Shown here: positions 1-5,824 of the stretch, piece after piece
How the letters are laid out: every line of letters begins with the position of its first letter
How positions within the stretch are numbered: the first letter of the stretch is position 1
Source of the DNA: Clostridia bacterium
Lineage (GTDB): Bacteria > Bacillota_A > Clostridia > Christensenellales > Aristaeellaceae
NCBI GenBank assembly: GCA_017509065.1
Contig: JAFWQM010000201.1
Coordinates: 1 to 8,201 of the forward strand
Direction of reading: 5' to 3'
DNA length: 8,201 bases
The notes under the pieces: model-generated
Databases searched by the model: none
The model's input: the letters and a program-made list of their open reading frames with translations, nothing else
Told to the model about the DNA's origin: nothing
Made by a program: the position numbers and the translations under genes

Positions 1-235
1 CCTCGGGATTTTCCCGGCTTTCCCCGGATGCTTCGCATCCGGGTTGGCGTCCAAAGGACGCCGGGCCAGAAGCACAATGGCGTCAAGCCAGACTTCCGCG
101 TCCTTTCATGCATCACCGGGAACCAACTTCCTTTTCCCTTTTAAGCGGCTTCCGGGTAAGAGGTCCAGGAGGTGAAACCTCCTGGTGCAGGTGCGCGAGG
201 GCCGCACAGGCCCTCGCTTCCTTGTGACTTAAAGT
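1..235. repeat. Hairpin-dense probable dispersed repeat
   Basis: The segment holds five short-loop hairpins with perfect stems: 4-16 (5 bp, TTT loop), 23-43 (9 bp, TTC loop), 46-62 (7 bp, AAA loop), 165-185 (9 bp, GAA loop) and 195-217 (9 bp, GCACA loop). Two of them, 23-43 and 46-62, are almost back to back. None is followed by a T-tract on either strand, so they are not ordinary intrinsic terminators. Positions 63-164 contain no strong hairpin that I could find. The array continues to the window edge and covers the last 40 or so codons of the small gene at 113-562. Dispersed palindromic intergenic repeats of this style are known in Clostridia, and a structured RNA is the alternative. The right boundary, near 235, is a guess from where the hairpins stop. 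No second copy lies in this window, so repetition itself is inferred. Confidence 0.5.
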
Positions 236-562
236 GTTCTTTCCGCTTCTCATCCCTCGTCCCCCCACCAGACTGGGTCTTTCGGGCATGATTTCATTAT
301 ACTGATCGATCAGGGCTTCCAACTGGAGAAAATAGAAGGTCATCAAATCGTTATCAAGGAAAGCCGTCCATTCCCAATCCGGGCCGGGGCGGGAATAGAT
401 TGTAGTGAAGCTCACCTGCCAATCCGGGTAATCCTCCGCCACGTGGGAAAGCACCAGCGCTTTGTCCTCCTCCCAGCCATCCGCCTGAGCACCAAACGGC
501 GCGGCGCACAGGAGGACCAGCAGCAGCGCCAGGATAACGACAGATAAACATTTGCTTTTCAT
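113..562 (-). CDS. Small secreted protein of unknown function, C-terminus inside a hairpin repeat
   Basis: The protein has 149 residues. Residues 1-27 form a classical Sec signal peptide (Lys at 2 and 4, a hydrophobic core at about 8-22, and cleavage after AQA at 25-27). Residues 28 to about 95 are acidic and aromatic-rich (W30, W48, W63, W65) and look like a genuine small domain, but I do not recognise a family. From about residue 100 the composition changes to Arg, Lys, Pro, Ala and His. This tail is encoded by the hairpin array at 113-235, so it is probably an extension gained when the repeat landed in or beside the original stop. The start is well supported by GGAGG at 571-575, 8 bases before the ATG. 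The gene follows the anti-sigma gene after 45 bp and is probably cotranscribed with it. A weak promoter-like pair (TTGTTT, 18 bp, TATATA on the minus strand) lies in that gap. Its role in the sigma system is unknown; it may be an envelope protein of the same regulon. Confidence 0.65.
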   Translation of the reverse strand: MKSKCLSVVILALLLVLLCAAPFGAQADGWEEDKALVLSHVAEDYPDWQVSFTTIYSRPGPDWEWTAFLDNDLMTFYFLQLEALIDQYNEIMPERPSLVGGRGMRSGKNTLSHKEARACAALAHLHQEVSPPGPLTRKPLKREKEVGSR

Positions 563-607
563 GGGTGATTCCTCCGTTTTCTGTGTATATACGCAATGAC
601 GATCCTC

Positions 608-2566
608 TTAAACAATCCCCCGCGCTACGGCCAGGGCTTCTTCCGTTGAAAAGCCGGTAAAATCCAGCTCATAGAACCCGGACTGATCCTGCCAGAAAAG
701 GCAGGCTTTGGGAACGGAAAACAAGGTTTCTTCCAGCATGCAGGCCGAACAGCCGTTGACGGTAAGCACCGTTCCCACTGCGTTCAATTCCCCAAACCGG
801 ATTTCCCGGGAGGAAGGGAAATAGCGGAGCGTCATCCGCCGCCCATTTTCCCCCTGCCAGACAATAACATCCTCTTCCGTATTGCTTTCATCAAGCGCCA
901 AATCACCAGGCAGCAAAGCGGGGAAGCAGCGCCCCATCCAGCCGCCGGGCCTTTCCGCCGTTTCAAAATCCGTCTGATCCCGGTTCTTCATGCTTTGGGC
1001 AACCCGGACGATTTCCTCCGCGCTGATCCCAATGCCGCTGATATGATACCATTGATCCTGATATGCCAGCATCACCTGGGAAAAGATCATTCCCCCCTCG
1101 TCGCTTTGCACCATGATCGCGGTCGTATCGCCGCAGGGAATGAGCTGAACGCCCGCCGGGCAGGAGCAGTTCAGATCGAGCCGGCTTTTGCACCGCCGGA
1201 TCGTGATTTCCCTTTCGTGATCCGCCGTGTGGAACGCGATTCTTTCCGTATCCTTATCGGTAAAGGAATAATCCGTCAGGATGAATCCGCCGGGAAGGAA
1301 AGCGGGAAAGCATGCGCCCCGCCAAAGCGCGGGCGGCTGTACGCGATGCATTTGATATTCGTCGGAAGTCCAGGAAACCCTTTCCCGTTTTTCCGCCTCC
1401 GTCAGCCTGCGCACGCTTTCCGCGATGCGGACGGTGCCTTCGCGGTCATACCCGATGGTTCTGACGCGCAGCGCTTTTTCCCCCGCCTGCCAGATGACGT
1501 CCGCCGTATTGCTTCCGCCGGAATACCCGTCCACCAGCGTCGCTTCCCCGCCGTTCAGCGAAACGGTGCTGATCACAGTCTTTTCCAGCTGCGTTCCGTG
1601 AACGGATTCCATGGCGTTGGTTTCCATGAAGGCGATCGTCATGCCGCGATGATCGGACAGGGTGATGCTGCAATCTCCCCAATCCCGCGAAAACGACGTG
1701 ACGCGCAGGCTGTCGGGCAGAAAGGCGGGGAACCAGTCGCCGCCCCACCAGGCAGAAAGGGCCGCGTCATCCTCCCGCCTCTGATTCTTTTCAACCCGGA
1801 TATCCTGCGCCCGGGGAAGCACCTGCCTGGCAAGGGACAAAAGCTCGTCCCTGGTCATATTTTCGCCGATCAGCTCAAACCAGCTGAACACTTCCTCCCA
1901 CGCCAGCACCGGTTTCCCTTCCCAAACCGTGAACCGCCCGCATTCAAAGGCGCTTTCCTTCTCCGCTTCCGTGTAATCCAGGCCCGTCAGGCTGTTTGCT
2001 TTTCCCGAAGCGTAGACGTGTTCGGCAAACGTAAACGCCCGCTCTCCGTTGGTGTAGCGAACGGTTTGCTCCGTCACGCTGCCTAAGTCCAGCGTAAAGC
2101 CCTCGGGAACGGATAAGAAATAATAGTACCCCGCCCAACCGTCCGGCGGCCGCATATCCTGAAATTCCGCTTCCATTCTGCGGGCGGTTTCCTCGTCCGG
2201 GTATAACCAAACGCTGTTCGTCTGTTCATTCACCCGGACGAACATGCGCAGAATCATTTCCCGAAATTCCGCGCTGGCGGCGAAAGCAATGCAGGAGAAA
2301 AACAAGAGAACGGCAAGGAAGAACAGAAACCCCTTTGCGCCGCGCTTTTCCCTTGGCGATTTGGGAAAGCTCGTTTCCTGCTTTGCGCGCCGGTCCGCTT
2401 CCCGCAGCGCTTTTTCCAGCGCGCGGTCCGCCTGGCTGCGCTGTTCCTCCGTCAGCTCCGGGTCCGGGGACTGGGCCAGGCGTTCCACGTCTTTTTCTTC
2501 CTGTTCTTCAAAAACCATTTCCAGCAGAAAATCCAAATACCGATCCCAAAGCGCGCTTTCGCTCAT
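608..2566 (-). CDS. Membrane-anchored anti-sigma factor-like protein with four tandem DUF4367-like modules
   Basis: The protein has 652 residues. Residues 1-77 are charged, helical and probably cytoplasmic, and would bind the sigma factor. A single membrane segment follows at about 78-98 (GFLFFLAVLLFFSCIAF at its core), so the rest would face outside. The outer part holds four repeats, at about 143-250, 273-386, 414-526 and 542-650. Repeats 2 to 4 open with a W-x-G-x-x-F-P-A-x-L-P motif (273-284, 415-425, 543-553); the first has a degenerate form (GWAGYYYFLSVPEGF). Each ends in a helix such as LLSLARQVL, VRIAESVRR, IVRVAQSMK or ALAVARGIV. This layout fits DUF4367-type anti-sigma partners in Firmicutes, which commonly carry one such domain; four is long. 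No HxxxCxxC zinc anti-sigma motif is present at the N-terminus. Outer cysteines include a CxxC at 606-609. The ATG overlaps the sigma stop codon (ATGA), and a G-rich SD (GGGGGAG) lies just upstream. The sigma partnership is inferred from this coupling. Confidence 0.78.
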   Translation of the reverse strand: MSESALWDRYLDFLLEMVFEEQEEKDVERLAQSPDPELTEEQRSQADRALEKALREADRRAKQETSFPKSPREKRGAKGFLFFLAVLLFFSCIAFAASAEFREMILRMFVRVNEQTNSVWLYPDEETARRMEAEFQDMRPPDGWAGYYYFLSVPEGFTLDLGSVTEQTVRYTNGERAFTFAEHVYASGKANSLTGLDYTEAEKESAFECGRFTVWEGKPVLAWEEVFSWFELIGENMTRDELLSLARQVLPRAQDIRVEKNQRREDDAALSAWWGGDWFPAFLPDSLRVTSFSRDWGDCSITLSDHRGMTIAFMETNAMESVHGTQLEKTVISTVSLNGGEATLVDGYSGGSNTADVIWQAGEKALRVRTIGYDREGTVRIAESVRRLTEAEKRERVSWTSDEYQMHRVQPPALWRGACFPAFLPGGFILTDYSFTDKDTERIAFHTADHEREITIRRCKSRLDLNCSCPAGVQLIPCGDTTAIMVQSDEGGMIFSQVMLAYQDQWYHISGIGISAEEIVRVAQSMKNRDQTDFETAERPGGWMGRCFPALLPGDLALDESNTEEDVIVWQGENGRRMTLRYFPSSREIRFGELNAVGTVLTVNGCSACMLEETLFSVPKACLFWQDQSGFYELDFTGFSTEEALAVARGIV

Positions 2567-3129
2567 GGTTTCTCCCCCTCGCCGTACAGCATTCGCTTCA
2601 GACGCCTTCTCGCCCGCTTGATGAGCGCCCGCACCTGTGTTTCAGAAATCTCCATATGCCCGGCGATTTCCTTGTCTGTTCTGTGCTGGAAAAACTTCAA
2701 ACGCAGCACGTCCTGTTCCGCCGCCGGGAGCGCGGCAATGGCCTCCTTCACCGCGTCCATTTCCTGCCGAAGATTGAGTTTTCGTTCAAAAGCGGTCGGT
2801 CCCGCCACGCTGTCCACCGTGTCCTCGTCCATGGAAACAAAGATTTTTTGACGCAGTTTTTGCCGTCTCAAATCATCGATCGCTTTATTCCGAACCGTGA
2901 TCACGATATACGCGCGGATCGCCCCTTTCTCCATCGTCTTTAATTGGCCCAGGTGCCGGATGAGGGCGATGCAGCTTTCCGATACAATGTCATCCACGGT
3001 GTCCATATCCCTGCTGAATTCCCAGGCGGTTTTCAGCATCAGCGCCCGGTACTCCCGATACAGGCGGGTCATGTAGGCCCGGTCGACGTCATCCTCCATG
3101 GCAAGAATGACCAGGGGCAGCATCAACAT
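2563..3129 (-). CDS. ECF-type RNA polymerase sigma factor
   Basis: This is a 188-residue sigma-70 family protein of the ECF size class. Region 2 covers about residues 16-90: a helix rich in Tyr and Arg, then DTVDDIVSESCIALIRHL, then RAYIVITVRNKAIDDLRRQK, the usual promoter -10 recognition and core-binding part. Region 4 covers about 121-180, with LPAAEQDVLRLKFF, the helix-turn-helix TDKEIAGHMEISETQVRALI and a basic tail RARRRLKRML. No long C-terminal extension is present. The start has an alternative at codon 3 (MLMLP); AGAGGA at 3141-3146 fits the first ATG with 11 bases between them. It is translationally coupled to the downstream anti-sigma gene. The protein would direct polymerase to a small envelope regulon when the anti-sigma factor releases it. 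No convincing housekeeping promoter is visible in the 87 bp between its start and the terminator upstream; expression may depend on read-through or on autoregulation. Confidence 0.92.
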   Translation of the reverse strand: MLMLPLVILAMEDDVDRAYMTRLYREYRALMLKTAWEFSRDMDTVDDIVSESCIALIRHLGQLKTMEKGAIRAYIVITVRNKAIDDLRRQKLRQKIFVSMDEDTVDSVAGPTAFERKLNLRQEMDAVKEAIAALPAAEQDVLRLKFFQHRTDKEIAGHMEISETQVRALIKRARRRLKRMLYGEGEKP

Positions 3130-3216
3130 CAGCGTTCACATCCTCTTTCGGTTCTTCGCCGTCCCATTGCGGCGCCCTTTCTTCCGCTTGGGCTTTGTTT
3201 TTCCGGCAGTTTTTTC

Positions 3217-3256
3217 AAATAAAAAAGGTTTCCATCTCATAAAACGGATGGAAACC
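3217..3256 (-). terminator. Intrinsic terminator, minus strand
   Basis: A perfect 10-bp stem (3227-3236 with 3247-3256) closes a 10-base loop. On the minus strand it is followed at once by TTTTTTATTT (3226-3217). It lies downstream of the secreted protein gene at 3349-3783 and about 90 bp upstream of the sigma gene. It should insulate the sigma operon from upstream transcription, or act as an attenuator if that operon's promoter lies above it. Confidence 0.85.
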
Positions 3257-3303
3257 GCGATTTGTTATGAATTTTTCCAATATTCAGCAATTTTTACATC
3301 TGG

Positions 3304-3349
3304 AAAACACAGGAAAAGCGTGCGGGACGGCTCATGCCCCCTGTGTTTT
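3304..3349 (-). terminator. Second inverted repeat at the end of the lipocalin-like gene, possible weak terminator
   Basis: Ten-base arms (3304-3313 and 3340-3349) are perfectly complementary. On the minus strand the first arm begins with an A-run that overlaps the stop codon and the second ends in TTTT, the pattern of a terminator whose A and T tracts pair. The 26-base loop and short T-run make it weaker than the terminator about 50 bp downstream. Confidence 0.4.
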
Positions 3350-3783
3350 TACTGGGCTTCCACCCGGAACAGATACAGGACAGCGGCCGCCTCGACCATG
3401 TTGAATTTCATGGAGAGCGTTCCATCCCGGAGGAGCTGGAGCGTAAAGATCACAAGCCCTTCTTCGGGTTCAAAAACCATTGCGCCATCAGCGTAACGAA
3501 ACGGAAAAGGATCGGTGCCCATCTCCGGCATACCGGTAAAGGACACAAAGCCATTCTCGATATGAATGGTCATGAGCGACTCCATGCCTAAATCGCTGAG
3601 ATGGGATTCCGCCTCAAACGCGTCTTTGCCGTGCCCCGCGTATGCGCAGAGCCAGTCCCCGGCATAGTCCGCTTCCAGCGCTTCCGGGTTGGGCTCGGCG
3701 ACGGCAAAGGGCTGCTCGGCCATCGAGGAAACCGTAAGGCACACAAGCAACAGGGCAAGCAGAATGGATACAAACTTCTTCAT
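3349..3783 (-). CDS. Secreted lipocalin-like small protein
   Basis: From the preferred start the protein has 144 residues. An in-frame ATG two codons earlier (3787-3789) would give 146. The later ATG is preferred because AAGGA at 3790-3794 sits 6 bases before it. Residues 1-22 are a signal peptide (MKKFVSILLALLLVCL, cleavage after SMA). The mature part begins with a Pro- and Ala-rich linker and then DYAGDWLCAYAG, a G-x-W motif like the first strand of lipocalin-like barrels. It continues with alternating hydrophobic strands such as SLMTIHIENGFVSFTG, GAMVFEPEEGLVIFTLQLL and TLSMKFNMVEAAAVLYLFRV. The family match is by pattern only. Similar short secreted barrel-like proteins are common in gut Clostridia, with no known ligand. 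The gene is flanked by terminators, so it is probably monocistronic. Confidence 0.7.
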   Translation of the reverse strand: MKKFVSILLALLLVCLTVSSMAEQPFAVAEPNPEALEADYAGDWLCAYAGHGKDAFEAESHLSDLGMESLMTIHIENGFVSFTGMPEMGTDPFPFRYADGAMVFEPEEGLVIFTLQLLRDGTLSMKFNMVEAAAVLYLFRVEAQ

Positions 3784-3834
3784 GGTCATTCCTTCCTTCC
3801 GAATCGTATTAGGGCTACAGCCTTTCCCTGTTTA

Positions 3835-3864
3835 ATTATTCTCACGGCCCTTTTTTTCCTGCAA
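3835..3864 (-). promoter_or_regulatory. Candidate promoter of the lipocalin-like gene
   Basis: On the minus strand TTGCAG (3864-3859) and AATAAT (3840-3835) are separated by 18 bp. The -10 box matches 5 of 6 consensus bases, but the -35 matches only 3. It lies just past the upstream terminator, where a promoter for this isolated gene is required. An alternative weaker pair is TTAAAC (3835-3830) and TAATAC (3811-3806). Confidence 0.3.
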
Positions 3865-3909
3865 AAAAACAAAAAATCATTGCCCCCCCTTCGCCGAAGC
3901 GCGGGGCAA
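3863..3909 (-). terminator. Intrinsic terminator of the transporter gene, minus strand
   Basis: The outer stem TTGCCCC/GGGGCAA (3880-3886 with 3903-3909) encloses a nested CTTC-GAAG hairpin (3889-3892 with 3896-3899). On the minus strand it is followed within 3 bases by TTTTTT (3876-3871) and then a second run of seven T (3869-3863). It begins 15 bp after the transporter stop codon. Confidence 0.82.
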
Positions 3910-3923
3910 AACCGTCCCCGCCT

Positions 3924-5285
3924 TCATTCCAGTTCTTCCCTTGTGATATTCCGCAGCCATTTTTTGCTCCTGTAATGGGAAATCACCCAGGGCCATTTCA
4001 CGAACTCGTCCGTACACATGAAGAAATACACCCACATGGGCGGCAATTTCAGCACCGCGGCGGTGAGGAACGCCAGGGGCACCCCGTAGCACCACATATC
4101 CACGGAATCGCAGATGAGGCCCCACCGGCTGTCGCCCCCCGCCCGGAATACGCCCGCGATCAGCGTGGTGTTCACCGCCGCGCCCATGACGTAATAGGAA
4201 TTGATGAACAGCATCACGCGCAGAAAACCCTTGCCCGCCTCGGTCAGATCGGCAAAGTTCAGCATGACGGGCATGGCCGCCAAGATGATCCCGCCGCCGG
4301 CGGCCCCGAAAAGCACCGTCAGCCGCATGAGCTGTTTCCCGGCCTTTTCCGCGTCCTCCATCCGGTTTTCGCCGATGAGCTGGCCCAGCAGGATGCCCCC
4401 CGCGCTGGCGACGCTGAAGCACAGAATGGTGCCGAAGCTGCGGGCCAGGGTGGCGAAGGAATTGGCGGCCACCATGTCCGTACCCAGGAACTGGCCGATC
4501 ACCACGGAATACATGGAAAAGGCCAGGCCCCAGGAGGTATCGTTCAGCACGGCGGGCAGCGCCATGCGCACAAAGTCCTTTTGCAGCAGGCGGTTTACGC
4601 GCAGCATGTCGGAAAAACGCAGCTTCACGTCCTTGCTGGTTTTGGACACGATCGCGCACAGCGCCAGTTCCAGGAGGCGGGAAACGGAGGTGGCGATGGC
4701 CACGCCCATGGCCCCCAGCTTCGGCGCGCCGAACAGGCCGAAAATAAACACGGCGTTCAGCAGGATATTCAGCACGAAAGCAAAGGTGTTCAGGGCGGAG
4801 GCTGCGGCCACCCGCCCGATGCTGCGCAGGGTGGCCAAATAAATTTCGGTCACGCCCCAGCACAGGTACGCCACGCTGATGCAGCGCAGGTACTGCGCCC
4901 CGATTTCGATCAGCGTCTCGTCCGGGGTGAACGCGCGCATCATGACCCGGGGAAAGAACAGGGCCGCCGCGCCAAACAGGCCGGCGCAGATCATGGAAAA
5001 GCGCAGCGCGATGCCCTGCACCATCTGAACGGCGCGCATATCCTTTTTGCCGTAATACTGGGCGCACAGCATGGTGACCCCCGTGCCGAGGCCGTAAAGC
5101 ACCATAAAAAGCACGCTGGCGTACTGCGCCGCCAGGGATACCGCCGAAATATGGGCATGCCCCACGTAATTGAGCATCACCACGTCCGAAGAACTGACGG
5201 CGGTGCTCAGCAGGTTCTGCACGATGATGGGCAGGGTCAGCTTCATGATCCTGCCGTAGTGGTTTTGTTTGCTCTGACGGTTCAT
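3924..5285 (-). CDS. MATE family efflux transporter
   Basis: This 453-residue polytopic membrane protein matches the MATE family in length and layout: two MatE halves, at about 13-175 and 237-400, each expected to carry six helices. Recognisable family features are LTLPIIVQNLL at 16-26, the loop QYYGKKD at 76-82 after the second helix, the equivalent GQLIGENRMEDA at 301-312 in the second half, and RAGGDSRWGL at 381-390. The C-terminus (KWLRNITREELE) is the short basic tail typical of Clostridia members. Such pumps use a Na+ or H+ gradient to export cationic drugs, toxins or metabolites; the substrate here is unknown. The start is supported by GAGG at 5291-5294, 5 bases upstream. It begins 47 bp after the XRE regulator gene. 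A small GC hairpin in that gap (5314-5318 with 5324-5328) has no T-tract, so cotranscription with the regulator is likely. A frame-shifted reading of the same region gives long Arg/His-rich open frames, which are artefacts. Confidence 0.93.
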   Translation of the reverse strand: MNRQSKQNHYGRIMKLTLPIIVQNLLSTAVSSSDVVMLNYVGHAHISAVSLAAQYASVLFMVLYGLGTGVTMLCAQYYGKKDMRAVQMVQGIALRFSMICAGLFGAAALFFPRVMMRAFTPDETLIEIGAQYLRCISVAYLCWGVTEIYLATLRSIGRVAAASALNTFAFVLNILLNAVFIFGLFGAPKLGAMGVAIATSVSRLLELALCAIVSKTSKDVKLRFSDMLRVNRLLQKDFVRMALPAVLNDTSWGLAFSMYSVVIGQFLGTDMVAANSFATLARSFGTILCFSVASAGGILLGQLIGENRMEDAEKAGKQLMRLTVLFGAAGGGIILAAMPVMLNFADLTEAGKGFLRVMLFINSYYVMGAAVNTTLIAGVFRAGGDSRWGLICDSVDMWCYGVPLAFLTAAVLKLPPMWVYFFMCTDEFVKWPWVISHYRSKKWLRNITREELE

Positions 5286-5332
5286 TGCATCCTCAATCTT
5301 TTGGTTTCACAGCGCGGGGATTTCCCGCTTCG

Positions 5333-5551
5333 TTACGTATACGGCTTCGCATTGTTCGTTCTGCCCAGCAGATAATCGACCGACACTTTGTAATAATCCG
5401 CCAAACGGATCAAAATGTCCGTCGGGATATCGCGGTAGCCTCGCTCATACCGCCAATACTGGCTTTGCGGCATATTCAGCAGTTCCGCAAGATCGCGCTG
5501 CGTCATATCGTGGTCTTCGCGCAGTTCTTTGATGCGCCGGTAGCATGCCAT
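5333..5551 (-). CDS. XRE-family helix-turn-helix regulator
   Basis: From the chosen start the protein has 72 residues and consists almost entirely of one Cro/CI-type DNA-binding domain. Residues 16-38 (MTQRDLAELLNMPQSQYWRYERG) are a textbook helix-turn-helix. DIPTDILIRLADYYKVSVDYLLGRT at 41-65 is the conserved second half of the Firmicutes XRE fold. The start is placed at 5551 because AGGAG at 5561-5565 is 9 bases upstream. ATGs at 5602 and 5560 are also in frame, but the first lies inside the divergent promoter and the second abuts the SD. There is no sensory domain, so it may be a simple repressor or may respond through a partner. The palindrome at 5566-5583 touches its SD and a second copy lies 55 bp away, which strongly suggests autoregulation. 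The transporter gene follows in the same direction and is the likely co-regulated target. Confidence 0.9.
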   Translation of the reverse strand: MACYRRIKELREDHDMTQRDLAELLNMPQSQYWRYERGYRDIPTDILIRLADYYKVSVDYLLGRTNNAKPYT

Positions 5552-5560
5552 CCGCTTCAT

Positions 5561-5565
5561 CTCCT
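5561..5565 (-). promoter_or_regulatory. SD that sets the XRE start
   Basis: AGGAG on the minus strand lies 9 bases before the ATG at 5551. It favours that codon over the in-frame ATG at 5560, which directly abuts it. Confidence 0.7.
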
Positions 5566-5583
5566 GATATCCAAACAGATATC
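5566..5583. promoter_or_regulatory. Palindromic operator candidate O1
   Basis: GATATC-CAAACA-GATATC is an 18-bp imperfect palindrome. It agrees with the second site (5621-5638) at 14 of 18 positions; all four differences lie in the centre and inner right arm. It ends one base before the -35 box of the plus-strand promoter and starts one base after the XRE SD, so a bound protein would affect both directions. Confidence 0.62.
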
Positions 5584-5612
5584 TTGACAATACGGTAAAC
5601 AAGGTGTAAGAT
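5584..5612 (+). promoter_or_regulatory. Sigma-A promoter P1, between the two palindromes
   Basis: TTGACA at 5584-5589 is a perfect -35 box. A 17-bp spacer leads to TAAGAT at 5607-5612 (4 of 6 to consensus). The expected start of transcription, near 5619, falls at the edge of operator O2. It reads toward the secreted Ig-like protein gene 213 bp downstream of the -10 box. A matching minus-strand promoter for the XRE gene is not evident. Confidence 0.62.
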
Positions 5613-5620
5613 GTTCATAT

Positions 5621-5638
5621 GATATCCATTTGGATATC
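5621..5638. promoter_or_regulatory. Palindromic operator candidate O2
   Basis: GATATCCA-TT-TGGATATC has perfect 8-bp arms around a 2-base centre. It covers about +3 to +20 of transcripts from P1, a classic position for repression. Together with O1 it brackets P1. Dimeric XRE proteins typically bind such short two-fold symmetric sites, and the only nearby regulator gene is the adjacent XRE gene. Confidence 0.68.
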
Positions 5639-5682
5639 AAATAAAACAGGGAAGAAACCGCGGCCCGTTTCCTTCAAGCATG

Positions 5683-5697
5683 TTGTAACAATTGTAA
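5683..5697 (+). promoter_or_regulatory. Direct repeat upstream of P2, possible activator site
   Basis: TTGTAA occurs twice (5683-5688 and 5692-5697) with a 9-bp period, and the last copy ends 27 bp before the -35 box of P2. OmpR-type response regulators bind hexamer direct repeats with periods of about 10-11 bp, so this is a loose fit only. The surrounding segment is AT-rich compared with its neighbours. Confidence 0.25.
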
Positions 5698-5724
5698 ATT
5701 TTGCCACTCGCCGGTTCGGCCGCC

Positions 5725-5753
5725 TTGACACTGCTCCGGCGCACTGGTAAAAT
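5725..5753 (+). promoter_or_regulatory. Sigma-A promoter P2 of the Ig-like protein gene
   Basis: TTGACA at 5725-5730 is a perfect -35 box. A 17-bp spacer leads to TAAAAT at 5748-5753 (5 of 6 to consensus). Transcription would begin near 5760, giving a 5' leader of about 65 bases before the ATG at 5825. A 6-bp inverted repeat (5709-5714 with 5736-5741) straddles the -35 box. Confidence 0.68.
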
Positions 5754-5810
5754 ACGGATACCGTCCCTGCCGGCTGTTTTGAATGAAACGCATTGGCTTT
5801 TGTACCACTT

Positions 5811-5816
5811 AGGAGG
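5811..5816 (+). promoter_or_regulatory. Consensus SD of the Ig-like protein gene
   Basis: AGGAGG lies 8 bases before the ATG at 5825 and fixes that start, which also gives a clean signal peptide. Confidence 0.85.
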
Positions 5817-5824
5817 GAAAAACC

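Noticed and set aside
995..2086. 363-residue plus-strand open frame opposite the anti-sigma gene
   Set aside because: It is a shadow of the 608-2566 gene: Arg, Pro and His rich, with no SD and no recognisable domain. The minus-strand frame has a membrane segment, repeats and coupled start.
5314..5328. GC hairpin between the XRE and transporter genes
   Set aside because: The stem is only 5 bp and no T-tract follows, so it is not supported as a terminator.
3975..5375. 466-residue plus-strand open frame opposite the transporter, and the 396-residue minus-strand frame at 3877-5067
   Set aside because: Both are out-of-frame readings of a clear MATE transporter in GC-rich DNA, dominated by His, Gln, Arg and Gly with no membrane segments.
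5552..5602. N-terminal extension of the XRE protein to an ATG at 5602
   Set aside because: It would place the start inside promoter P1 and translate operator O1. The SD at 5561-5565 supports the later start, where the family's domain normally begins.
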